From the IMG/VR virus record IMGVR_UViG_3300021225_000323, positions 1 to 24,518 of that record: a stretch of 24,518 nucleotides of DNA, one strand, 5' to 3'. Of the stretch, positions 15,249 through 21,312 are shown piece by piece (position 1 is the first letter of the stretch; every line of letters begins with the position of its first letter). Source of the stretch: a virus. The notes under the pieces were generated by a model. The model was not told where the DNA came from. It did no database searches and was given only the letters and a program-made list of their open reading frames with translations. Made by a program: the position numbers and the translations under genes.

Positions 15249-15964
15249 ACATCACCCAACCATGGAAGCGGTTCATGGCGGTCGGCTGCTCGCATGGCAT
15301 CTACGCCGACCCGCTGGCCACGGAGGCCGTGCTTAGGTTCCGCGAGCAGTACGCCCCGCATGAGATGATTCACCTGGGGGACTTCACGGACATGTCCCCT
15401 TTCATGGGCGGTTCCAATGGCGACGGCGAACCCCTTAAGCCCGACCTGCAGGGGGGCGTCGATTTCCTGAATCAACTGAGGTGCACCACGATTCTCTGCG
15501 GGAACCATGAGTACCGCCTGTGGCGCGACCGCAACAGCCATAACCAACTGAGAGCCCTTGCTGCCGAGACCTGTATAGAGGCCATCGAGACCACGGCGCT
15601 GAAGCTTCATGCCCGCCTGATTCCATATATCGGCGTGTTCCAGGCATACAAGCTGGGCGATTACCTGTTCACGCACGGCACGATCTACAACGAGAATTCC
15701 TGCCGCGATATGGCAGAGACCTATGGGAACGTAATCTTTGCCCATACCCATAAGGCCAGCATTCAGGCCGGACGCACGTTCAACCCTTCACGCGGCATCT
15801 CCGTGGGTACGCTGACCCGCAGGGGTGCTATGGAATATGCTAACACCCGTAAGAGCACCTTAGCCTGGTCACAGGGGTTCGTTTACGGAGAGTATTGCGA
15901 AACCTCGTTACAGCCTACACTACATATCCACGACGGCACCGAAACATGGAAACTCCCGAAGTAA
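15245..15964 (+). CDS. Calcineurin-like metallophosphoesterase
   Basis: A 239-residue protein with the core motifs of metal-dependent phosphoesterases: H17 in GCSHG, GDFTD (D46), the GNHE box at 86-89, H144 in LFTHGT, and AHTH at 166-169. The first motif, normally D-x-H, reads C15-S-H17 here, so one metal-ligand Asp is replaced. The rest of the active site seems intact, followed by a GISVGTL strand. Family members hydrolyse phosphomono- or diesters, including dinucleotides and RNA ends; the substrate here cannot be told. It is cytoplasmic, translationally coupled on both sides, and lies between a peptidase-like gene and a winged-helix gene. Confidence 0.75.
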   Translation: MNITQPWKRFMAVGCSHGIYADPLATEAVLRFREQYAPHEMIHLGDFTDMSPFMGGSNGDGEPLKPDLQGGVDFLNQLRCTTILCGNHEYRLWRDRNSHNQLRALAAETCIEAIETTALKLHARLIPYIGVFQAYKLGDYLFTHGTIYNENSCRDMAETYGNVIFAHTHKASIQAGRTFNPSRGISVGTLTRRGAMEYANTRKSTLAWSQGFVYGEYCETSLQPTLHIHDGTETWKLPK

Positions 15965-16188
15965 AAGCCCAGCGTCTCCTTGAGGCGTATTTCAACATGA
16001 AGCACAATCAGGAAGACCCGACGCCGGATGGGTATGTCAGCATCGACGAGCTGATGGCCGTTCACGGCTGTTGCCGGGCACAGGTGTTCCGCATGATGGG
16101 CAAGCTGGAGAAGCAGGGTAAGGTGCACCGCATCCAACTGCGTAAATTCCGAATCAACCGTATTCAGGTCGTGACCTATTTCAAGTGA
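15946..16188 (+). CDS. Small winged-helix DNA-binding protein
   Basis: The 80-residue protein has the segment YVSIDELMAVHGCCRAQV followed by FRMMGKLEKQGKVHRI and a basic end, the pattern of a winged helix: a recognition helix after a turn, then a beta wing. It may regulate late or lysis genes. The chosen start, ATG 15946, overlaps the phosphoesterase end by 19 bases; a longer frame from 15895 would add Arg/Thr-rich residues lying entirely in the upstream gene. The stop overlaps the next GTG start (GTGA). Confidence 0.55.
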   Translation: METPEVKAQRLLEAYFNMKHNQEDPTPDGYVSIDELMAVHGCCRAQVFRMMGKLEKQGKVHRIQLRKFRINRIQVVTYFK

Positions 16189-16562
16189 GCCCGCCCCCCG
16201 CCCCAGTCGATAACGAGCAGACGCAAGCCCTCGTCAAAGATGGCATCATCGCGTCGTCGCTGGGTGGGCTGGCCATGGCCGCTCGGCTCCTGCTCAGCAC
16301 CGAACCCGTTTCGGCCGGCTGGGTGGTTCGCCGGGTATCGGCCGCCGCGATCACGGCCGCTCTGGTCGGGTACGGAGTGCAGGACCATATCGCCAGCGTC
16401 GGCCTGCGTATGGCCGTGGTGGGGGCATGCGGGTACTGCGCGCCGGAGGCCACGGATTACCTGCTACGTTACGTGAAGGCACGCGGCGAGGCCGAGGTGG
16501 CCAAGGTAACTCCTAAATCCCATGGCAAAGCCAAGCCCAGCAAAGCCAAGCGTAAGCGCTGA
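16185..16562 (+). CDS. Holin-like membrane protein with basic C-tail
   Basis: This 125-residue protein starts at GTG overlapping the upstream stop. A Pro-rich N-terminus is followed by three hydrophobic segments (about 20-37, 50-67 and 70-88) and a strongly Lys-rich C-terminus (SHGKAKPSKAKRKR), the layout of a class I-type phage holin of the LydA-like group. Holins form the inner-membrane lesions that release or activate the endolysin at a set time. It partly overlaps the next membrane protein (41 bases), as holin and antiholin genes often do. The call rests on topology and location, not on a specific motif. Confidence 0.6.
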   Translation: MSPPPAPVDNEQTQALVKDGIIASSLGGLAMAARLLLSTEPVSAGWVVRRVSAAAITAALVGYGVQDHIASVGLRMAVVGACGYCAPEATDYLLRYVKARGEAEVAKVTPKSHGKAKPSKAKRKR

Positions 16563-16854
16563 GCGCAACCTGCTCTGGGCGGTGGCCATCATAACGCTGG
16601 CCTGCATCGTTACCGCCGGGTCGGTCGCCTATATCTCGGATTTCATCCTTGGTTCGTTCCAGGATACCAACGCGATGGTGATGCTGATAACGGACGCCGG
16701 CACGAAGTCGGACGACAAGAACCTCGAAAGAAACCTATCGTCTGCCACGATGGCCCTTAAGACCTGCAGGGATTTGGGGCTAGCGTTGGCCGTGGGCTGT
16801 TTTGGCGTAGGGGTGGCGGTACTGACCCGCCTCTGGCGTCAAAAGGCTTCCTAG
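16522..16854 (+). CDS. Second holin-like / antiholin candidate membrane protein
   Basis: The 110-residue product overlaps the Lys-rich end of the upstream holin-like gene. It has one hydrophobic segment at 18-41 (LLWAVAIITLACIVTAGSVA), a polar middle with KSDDKNLERN, and a second hydrophobic segment at 84-102 (GLALAVGCFGVGVAVL) before a basic end. Two-segment proteins of this size occur as class II holins or antiholins. It is the last + strand gene before the convergent - strand operon. Start ATG 16522 follows 'aaatccc', without Shine-Dalgarno. Confidence 0.55.
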   Translation: MAKPSPAKPSVSAERNLLWAVAIITLACIVTAGSVAYISDFILGSFQDTNAMVMLITDAGTKSDDKNLERNLSSATMALKTCRDLGLALAVGCFGVGVAVLTRLWRQKAS

Positions 16855-16869
16855 GCCAACGTAGGGGGC

Positions 16870-16897
16870 AAAAATAAAGCCACCCCGAAGGGTGGCT
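16870..16897 (-). terminator. Intrinsic terminator for - strand transcription, UUCG loop
   Basis: On the - strand an 8-bp perfect stem AGCCACCC/GGGTGGCT (16878-16897) closes on UUCG with a C-G closing pair, an unusually stable tetraloop, and is followed by UUUAUUUUU-like sequence (16870-16878). On the + strand the hairpin is followed by gtcgcc with no T tract, so it acts for the - strand operon that ends with the transglycosylase gene. Confidence 0.85.
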
Positions 16898-16954
16898 GTC
16901 GCCTGCTCCTACACCTAACCCAGTGCGCGGGCTCTCGCAAACCCAACAGGCGAC
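16898..16954 (-). ncRNA. Candidate structured RNA or 3'-UTR element (three-way junction)
   Basis: Read on the - strand, GUCGCCUG (16947-16954) pairs with CAGGCGAC (16898-16905) as an 8-bp closing stem. Inside lie a 6-bp hairpin GGGUUU/GAGCCC closed by a GCGA (GNRA) tetraloop (16929-16944) and a 4-bp hairpin CACU/GGUG (16912-16925). The terminator hairpin follows directly at 16897. GNRA and UUCG loops appear only in the - orientation, which supports that strand. A further small hairpin ACGC/GCGU (16953-16966) overlaps the 5' side of the closing stem and could compete with it. The RNA lies 38 bases past the transglycosylase stop. It may be a free small RNA or a 3'-end stabiliser; no known family recognised. 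Confidence 0.5.
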
Positions 16955-16992
16955 GCCGAAAAGCGTGGGCTGGGGCGTTATCCCGTCAAGCC

Positions 16993-17469
16993 CTACCGAT
17001 GGGTGAGGTTCGCAACTCGCTGGGCGTAGTCGGCTTTCGCGGCGGGGGCTAGCTGGGGGTTAAACCCTACCCGCTTGGCGCCGTTATAGCCCATACCCCA
17101 GATTAGGGCTATCTGGGCTGGGGTGGGGGTATGTATCCCTTCGGCCGTCAAACGGGCTCTGATGGCACGCAGGAGGGCCAAGGCCACCATATCCTGGGCG
17201 ACTGGGGAACGCCACTGGGTCAGCGAATAGGTCGGTCGGCCTTCGCGGGCTAGCTGAGCGTTGCCGTCAGCCCATGCATCCCGGTGAGTCTGGTACAGGC
17301 CGTATGCCTTGCCGCCGTCGCCACGCTGGGTACGGACGCCGCCTTCGACCTGACCGATCGCATGAAGCAACCGGGTATCGTCGTGCGCCTGGGCGGTGCA
17401 CCCAAGCAACATGAGGGCCAGAAATGGGAAAGGGTTACTCACGGCCAATGGATTTAAGATACGCGTCAC
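16993..17469 (-). CDS. Secreted lytic transglycosylase-like murein hydrolase (endolysin candidate)
   Basis: The 158-residue protein has an N-terminal signal with hydrophobic FPFLALMLLGC; Cys in LLGC could be a lipobox, while AQA a little later suits signal peptidase I. The mature part has SLT-like elements: IGQVEGG with the likely catalytic Glu, AYGLYQ matching the 'GLxQ' motif, MGYNGA matching the 'YNxG' motif, and ADYAQRV at the end. It would cleave peptidoglycan. It is last in the - strand operon, away from the holin-like genes on +. I used GTG 17469, which gives an Arg in the n-region; GTG 17442 is an alternative that overlaps the upstream stop more tightly. A role in DNA entry instead of lysis is possible. 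Confidence 0.65.
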   Translation of the reverse strand: MTRILNPLAVSNPFPFLALMLLGCTAQAHDDTRLLHAIGQVEGGVRTQRGDGGKAYGLYQTHRDAWADGNAQLAREGRPTYSLTQWRSPVAQDMVALALLRAIRARLTAEGIHTPTPAQIALIWGMGYNGAKRVGFNPQLAPAAKADYAQRVANLTHR

Positions 17470-17722
17470 GAATCTTACGCGTCTCGATAATCGACGTCGT
17501 ACCGTTCAGACGCACGTCCCCTTCGACCGTACGGATGACGATATAATACGACCGCATACGGGGGTGCTTGCGGATGTGGTGGTCCTTCAGCCGGCGCTTG
17601 GACGGTTTATTGCTCCAGCCTGGGCCGGGGCTGTCAGATCCACAGGCCAGAAGGGAGGTCAGGCGGTCGGGCGAGATGCGGAGATAGGCCGCGCGTTCCT
17701 GGATATCAGCGGGTAGGGTCAT
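17435..17722 (-). CDS. Hypothetical early protein, 95 aa
   Basis: No family recognised. The N-terminal part is helical (ADIQERAAYLRISPDRL), the middle is very basic (KPSKRRLKDHHIRKHPRMR), and the C-terminus has two or three beta strands then a helix (YYIVIRTVEGDVRLNGT, RKIRDAYLKS). The basic middle suggests nucleic-acid contact. It overlaps both neighbours by 17 and 35 bases and belongs to the dense - strand operon. Confidence 0.5.
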   Translation of the reverse strand: MTLPADIQERAAYLRISPDRLTSLLACGSDSPGPGWSNKPSKRRLKDHHIRKHPRMRSYYIVIRTVEGDVRLNGTTSIIETRKIRDAYLKSIGRE

Positions 17723-17897
17723 CGATTCGGTATGGTTCGGCCAGCGTCTTAGCCCTGACGGCCTTCATCATCTCGTCATAGGCGGCCTTCTTCGCGGCAT
17801 CCTCTCGGCGGGCATAATCAAACAACTGAGCCACCTGCCATTTGAGCCGGGCAACGTCGGCCTCTAGCTCGACGATGCGTTCGTGGTGGGTGTTCAT
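17706..17897 (-). CDS. Small coiled-coil protein, 63 aa
   Basis: The protein is nearly all helix, with a heptad-type coiled coil from ERIVELEADVARLKWQVAQL and a charged second half. No membrane segment or catalytic motif is present. Its start overlaps the upstream stop as ATGA. It is one of several short coiled-coil products in the operon. Function unknown. Confidence 0.5.
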   Translation of the reverse strand: MNTHHERIVELEADVARLKWQVAQLFDYARREDAAKKAAYDEMMKAVRAKTLAEPYRIDDPTR

Positions 17898-18175
17898 TTG
17901 TCGGTATATTTGCCGATATCATCTCGGCGTGGATGATGCATGCCAGGAACGCCGCCATATGGCAATTCGACCTGAACCACTCCGCAGGCGTTTTGGATTA
18001 GCTGACGGATCTTCTCGGGCGTCTCAAGTACAGTGCAGGATTCACCAGTAAAGGTTACATACGTGCGTGCAGCTACGCCATATTCGGCATCGTATCGGCG
18101 CATCATGACGATTGCCGAAGGATTCACCGTCACCTCTTGCTTCGTATATATGTCGGTCAGGATGATTAGGTTCAT
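17894..18175 (-). CDS. Small FlbD-like beta protein, 93 aa
   Basis: The chosen ATG lies six bases after the upstream stop and gives MNLIILTDIYTKQEVTVNPS; a longer frame from 18214 would add 13 residues within the upstream gene. The layout, 'tDiyTkqEvtVNPsaIv.mrr', then TYVTFTGESCTVLETPEKI, resembles FlbD-type proteins: a short strand, an 'N-P-x-x-I' turn, a second beta hairpin, and a C-terminal helix that carries 'E.pe.I..li'. Similar small domains occur in phage genomes with unknown roles. The C-terminal 25 residues are His/Pro-rich and likely disordered. The family link is tentative. Confidence 0.5.
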   Translation of the reverse strand: MNLIILTDIYTKQEVTVNPSAIVMMRRYDAEYGVAARTYVTFTGESCTVLETPEKIRQLIQNACGVVQVELPYGGVPGMHHPRRDDIGKYTDK

Positions 18176-18180
18176 GTCGC

Positions 18181-18606
18181 TCACGACTGCTTGCCATCCT
18201 TGGCGGCTTTCCAAGCATCAACCTCTGGGTGGTCGCTGTTCATATCCATCACGACATCCATCTGGTCAAGCAGTTGCACCATCGCATCCCCCGCCTTGCG
18301 GAGCCGCTCGACCTCGGCCTTAAATCGGTCAGCCTCGGCCTTTAAAGCAGCCACCTCCCTATCCCGGTTCTCCAGCTTCGCCTTCAGCTGCGCGATCGTG
18401 TTCTCGGCCTCGTCGTTTTCCTTCAGGGAAGCCTCCGCGTCGTACCGGGCATCATAGGTGGCCTGCGAGACCGCACGGCGCATGATGTCCTTCACCTCGG
18501 AATGCATCGCGGCCTTGAACGCGTCACGCTGGGATTCAGCCTGGTTGAGCAGCAGACGCAGTTTCGTGATCTCTTCCTGCGAAGGGTCGTAATCGGGGCG
18601 GCTCAT
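18181..18606 (-). CDS. Long coiled-coil protein, 141 aa
   Basis: The product is almost wholly alpha-helical with a long coiled coil (about residues 65-115, DEAENTIAQLKAKLENRDRE and AALKAEADRFKAEVERLRK). The N-terminal part (EEITKLRLLLNQAESQRDAF) is also helical. No enzymatic motif. It overlaps the upstream gene by four bases (ATGA). It may be a scaffold-like or host-interaction protein expressed early. No family recognised. Confidence 0.5.
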   Translation of the reverse strand: MSRPDYDPSQEEITKLRLLLNQAESQRDAFKAAMHSEVKDIMRRAVSQATYDARYDAEASLKENDEAENTIAQLKAKLENRDREVAALKAEADRFKAEVERLRKAGDAMVQLLDQMDVVMDMNSDHPEVDAWKAAKDGKQS

Positions 18607-18791
18607 CGCTTTTCCCCCTTCTCGGACTTGAGCACACGGGCCACGGCCTCGTTGAGCAGGTGATAACTATCCTGCAGGCTGGCGAATTCCTGCCGCAGTG
18701 CGCTGATGACGTCGCCACGCGATTCCGCGATGGCCTTCCAATCGTCTCGGTCCTTGCGGAGCGAGGCTAGGGTTTCTTTCTTTGGTTTCAT
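18603..18791 (-). CDS. Small coiled-coil protein, 62 aa
   Basis: A charged helical protein (TLASLRKDRDDWKAIAESRG, then VISALRQEFASLQDSYHLL). It is coupled to the longer coiled-coil protein downstream by an ATGA overlap, so the two may form one assembly. The start at 18791 follows a C-rich leader (ctaacccaccc). No family recognised. Confidence 0.5.
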   Translation of the reverse strand: MKPKKETLASLRKDRDDWKAIAESRGDVISALRQEFASLQDSYHLLNEAVARVLKSEKGEKR

Positions 18792-18798
18792 GGGTGGG

Positions 18799-19026
18799 TT
18801 AGGAAACAGTGCAGGTTACTTTGCCACGAGCCGACACGCTGGCCTTCACCGTGGCCAAGGGGAACGCCCCCTTGCAGTGCAGGACGGCCGCAGTCGTCAT
18901 GTCCTTGGCCAATGCCAGGGACAGATCCTTAAGCCTGTAATGGCGTTCGATGGTATTGGCCTCGGTCAGCATGTACCGGGTAGCGAACGTAACGTCGCGG
19001 TCCTTATCGGGTTGCTCTGAGCTCAT
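18799..19026 (-). CDS. Hypothetical early protein, 75 aa
   Basis: The ATG at 19026 gives MSSEQPDKDRDVTF; a frame start at 19068 is less likely because it lies in the upstream gene. Residues 10-40 look helical with a hydrophobic face, and the C-terminal 30 residues are beta-like (TVKASVSARGKVTCTVS). Two Cys are present. It overlaps the helix-turn-helix gene by 23 bases. Function unknown. Confidence 0.5.
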   Translation of the reverse strand: MSSEQPDKDRDVTFATRYMLTEANTIERHYRLKDLSLALAKDMTTAAVLHCKGAFPLATVKASVSARGKVTCTVS

Positions 19027-19201
19027 AGCGTTGAACCTCCTTCTGGGGGTAAAGGACGGCACGGCCAACCTTGATGTACTTAGGGCCCTTGCCGCGAGCC
19101 CGCCACGTGGCTAGCGTCGTCTTGGTTACGGCGCCCTTCCAGTGGCTCACGACATCCTCTTCCGTCATGAGCGGCCGCAAATCAGTAATCTTCTTGGCCA
19201 T
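19004..19201 (-). CDS. Excisionase/MerR-type helix-turn-helix protein, 65 aa
   Basis: The protein reads LMTEEDVVSHWKGAVTKTTL then WRARGKGPKYIKVGRAVLYP: the helix-turn-helix pattern of the excisionase family (helix, turn, recognition helix with 'TLxxWRxxGxGP', then the wing 'YIKVGRxVxY'). Such proteins act as recombination directionality factors or early regulators. It overlaps the recT stop by 20 bases, so its expression is tied to recombination. The start used is ATG 19201; longer frames run back within recT with low-complexity Arg/Pro content. An excisionase role would hint at a temperate phage, but no integrase is in the window. Confidence 0.7.
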   Translation of the reverse strand: MAKKITDLRPLMTEEDVVSHWKGAVTKTTLATWRARGKGPKYIKVGRAVLYPQKEVQRYELRATR

Positions 19202-20024
19202 CTTCCTGTGCCTCCGTCTTGGTGGTTTCGGTGGTTTCCACCATCTCGATGGCCTTAGCCTTGGCGATGCGCTGCGTGACGGTAGCCGCCACGGTCGGCT
19301 TAGGTTCGTCAAAGGCAAACTCGCGGCGCTGTTCCTTCTCGACGATCTCGGCCGCCTCATAGGACAGCGGGAGCCACTTCGTCAGGCGTCGGAACGCCGT
19401 CTTCTTGGCCATCTCGGCCCAGTCGGTATCCCAGGGCGTCTGCTTGCCGTGCTGCTTGGCGGCCTGCACCGAACGGGACCGGGCGGCGATGGCGTCCACC
19501 TCTTCGCGGCGCATGACCACGGACTGCGTGGAGCCGTCCTTCATGGTGGCCGTGGCGTACACCGCGTACACTTCGCCGGCGGCCGTGGAGTAATCCACCG
19601 AATGCTCGACGATGCGGCCGAGGTTCACCTTGAACACGTCACCCTTGCGAACGACGTCTGCATGGATCGTGCTGATATCGCCGGAGCGGCGAACCAGCAT
19701 CACCAGACCTTTGTAGTCCAGTTGAAGCTGTGCCTCGTCCTTATACGGGATGATATGGGCATGGCGGCCGTCGGGCTCGATGCCGAATTGCGCGCACTGC
19801 AGGACCACCGACGCGATGGATGCAGGGGTGCAGGCCATCAGCTTGGGGTTCTTGTTGAACGCCGTCAGCGTCACCCGCATGAAGCGGTCAGGCGTCAGGA
19901 AGCCGGGCAGAGCCTTGGCGGTCTGCTCGGTCAGGTACTTGGACGAGAGAAGTTCCCGAGCGGTCATGTCCTGGACGGGCTTCTCGGTGACGGCTACGGC
20001 CGTCGATTGGTTTGGCTTGGTCAT
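19182..20024 (-). CDS. recT: RecT-family single-strand annealing protein
   Basis: This 280-residue protein matches RecT: RFMRVTLTAFNKNPKLMACTP, then SIASVVLQCAQFGIEPDGRH, AHIIPYKDEAQLQLDYKGLV, and WAEMAKKTAFRRLTKWLPLS, all clear RecT signature segments in the usual order. RecT proteins anneal complementary single strands, working with a partner 5'-3' exonuclease, here encoded four bases upstream. The C-terminal 50 residues are Thr/Glu/Lys-rich and probably flexible. The N-terminus used is MTKPNQS at 20024; an earlier frame start at 20114 would lie within the upstream gene. It is cytoplasmic and acts in phage recombination, concatemer formation and repair. Confidence 0.93.
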   Translation of the reverse strand: MTKPNQSTAVAVTEKPVQDMTARELLSSKYLTEQTAKALPGFLTPDRFMRVTLTAFNKNPKLMACTPASIASVVLQCAQFGIEPDGRHAHIIPYKDEAQLQLDYKGLVMLVRRSGDISTIHADVVRKGDVFKVNLGRIVEHSVDYSTAAGEVYAVYATATMKDGSTQSVVMRREEVDAIAARSRSVQAAKQHGKQTPWDTDWAEMAKKTAFRRLTKWLPLSYEAAEIVEKEQRREFAFDEPKPTVAATVTQRIAKAKAIEMVETTETTKTEAQEDGQEDY

Positions 20025-20028
20025 GTTG

Positions 20029-20889
20029 TTAGGCGTTGAGGAAATGATAAGGGACGCGGAGGGGTTTGATGGAGGCCGATACCGCGTAAGGGTAAGCCGT
20101 GGCATCATGGCCACGCTCGGCCACCATGGCCTTATAATCTGCTAGGGCGGTGCGGTAACGCTTGCGGCCTTGCTCCATGACGTCGGCTTCGACGCTGTGG
20201 CACTGGATGTAGAATTTGCCACGCTCCCTGCCTTCGATGGCAATGAAGATGAACGCATCTGGACGCTTGCCGGTGACGGCCTCCACGCCGTCGCTGTACA
20301 TGGCGGCCTGCCGATCGTAGCCCATCCCAAGCGCCGCCTTGCCGAATTCGTACGGATCGCAATTAACGCACGTCTTGATGTCCAGCATGATGTTATCCGG
20401 GCGCCATGCGTCCGGCCTGCAGCGGAGTTCGATTTCCGTCACGGTGTCCTGCCAGAAGAACGACTGTTCGACCATGCCCAGCTCGGCGAGCAACGGACCG
20501 GCAATGGGGTCGGCTTGAATGCGCTCTTCCAGCGCCTGCAGGTTAACCTGGTCATCGGCTGAGATGACGCGGCGGCCTGCCACGGAGGCGTTGAAGTTAT
20601 CCCACCAGGCGATAGCGTCCAGCGTCTCTTGGCTGGGCTTCTTGGCGTTGCGTTGGCGGGCATCTGGCTTCTTGGGGGCGTCGTCGGGCTTCACCACGTA
20701 GCGGGCAGGCAACTGATCTGGCTCCAGCAAGAGGGTATGCACCAGCGTGCCCCATGCCATGGCGTCGGTTTCCTCGAAAGGCTCGTCCATCGTACGCGGG
20801 CAATCGATGAACCGCTTAAGGCGGCTGTTCGACATGGCCGGGTGCGCGTGGTACTCGGCGTTCGATAGGTTGGAAAGCAGGTCAGGCAT
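20029..20889 (-). CDS. RecE-like PD-(D/E)XK exonuclease (DUF3799 type)
   Basis: The 286-residue product starts with LSNAEYHAHPAMSNSRLKRF and GTLVHTLLLEP, the common N-terminal pattern of RecE-type phage nucleases. Motifs of the PD-(D/E)XK fold are visible: H51 in GTLVH, D160 in CRPDAW, D170-I-K172 in MLDIKT, and Y191-DRQAAMY, the 'QxxxY'-like motif. These enzymes degrade the 5' strand of duplex ends to expose 3' tails for the annealing protein. RecT lies four bases downstream, a typical exonuclease/annealase pair. Length suits the nuclease domain alone, without the long N-terminal part of E. coli RecE. It overlaps the upstream coiled-coil gene by 8 bases. Confidence 0.85.
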   Translation of the reverse strand: MPDLLSNLSNAEYHAHPAMSNSRLKRFIDCPRTMDEPFEETDAMAWGTLVHTLLLEPDQLPARYVVKPDDAPKKPDARQRNAKKPSQETLDAIAWWDNFNASVAGRRVISADDQVNLQALEERIQADPIAGPLLAELGMVEQSFFWQDTVTEIELRCRPDAWRPDNIMLDIKTCVNCDPYEFGKAALGMGYDRQAAMYSDGVEAVTGKRPDAFIFIAIEGRERGKFYIQCHSVEADVMEQGRKRYRTALADYKAMVAERGHDATAYPYAVSASIKPLRVPYHFLNA

Positions 20890-21139
20890 CTTTCTTAGGG
20901 GTGGTGGGCTTGGAAAGGATATGGCCCAATTCGGCGAGGACCATCGTCTGGTACTCAGCTGCGAGCAGTTGGGCTTTCAGCCTGGTGTTCTCGGCCTTGA
21001 GGCGTTCGGCCTCGGCGTTGGTTTGTTCGTTAAGTTCGTGCATGGCGTGCAGGTCGGCTTTCAGTCGATTCGCGTATGAGTGTGGTTTTAGGTAATATTC
21101 CAGCGGGAAGAGCCCTCGCTGGTGGTAAAATAGCCCCAT
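20882..21139 (-). CDS. Coiled-coil protein upstream of the exonuclease, 85 aa
   Basis: A helical protein with a Leu-zipper-like stretch (EAERLKAENTRLKAQLLAAE) and an aromatic-rich N-terminus (LFYHQRGLFPLEYYL). It overlaps the RecE-like gene by 8 bases. It may aid the recombination complex, but no family was recognised. The start at 21139 follows a short AT-rich gap that contains the upstream stop. Confidence 0.5.
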   Translation of the reverse strand: MGLFYHQRGLFPLEYYLKPHSYANRLKADLHAMHELNEQTNAEAERLKAENTRLKAQLLAAEYQTMVLAELGHILSKPTTPKKDA

Positions 21140-21149
21140 ATAAACAGTT

Positions 21150-21308
21150 TTATTGTTTATCCGTGGCCTTCAGAAGAAGGCGACCGATACGCAGAACCTT
21201 GCGGTACTGACGGCCGGAGAGCTTCAGGCGCTTGCGGATCGTGCGGGCAGGTGGACGGCCAAGGCGTTCGCACTCGGCAATCTTACGGCAGACGTCTTCG
21301 GGTTGCAT
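21150..21308 (-). CDS. Very small basic protein, 52 aa
   Basis: The ATG at 21308 gives MQPEDVCRKIAECERLGRPP then ARTIRKRLKLSGRQYRKVL; the last 35 residues are strongly Arg/Lys-rich and helical, with a possible helix-turn-helix (TIRKRLKLSGRQYRKVLRIG). DNA or RNA binding is plausible. An upstream in-frame ATG at 21362 would overlap the previous gene and add Pro-rich residues. No family recognised. Confidence 0.5.
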   Translation of the reverse strand: MQPEDVCRKIAECERLGRPPARTIRKRLKLSGRQYRKVLRIGRLLLKATDKQ

Positions 21309-21312
21309 GGGA

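Noticed and set aside
16878-16897. The same hairpin as a terminator for the + strand lysis genes.
   Set aside because: On + it is followed by gtcgcc with no T run, and its loop would be CGAA, so the - direction is far better.
19071-20039. Long open frame on the + strand opposite recT.
   Set aside because: The - strand has full RecT signatures; the + frame is a Gly/His/Leu-rich shadow produced by GC bias.
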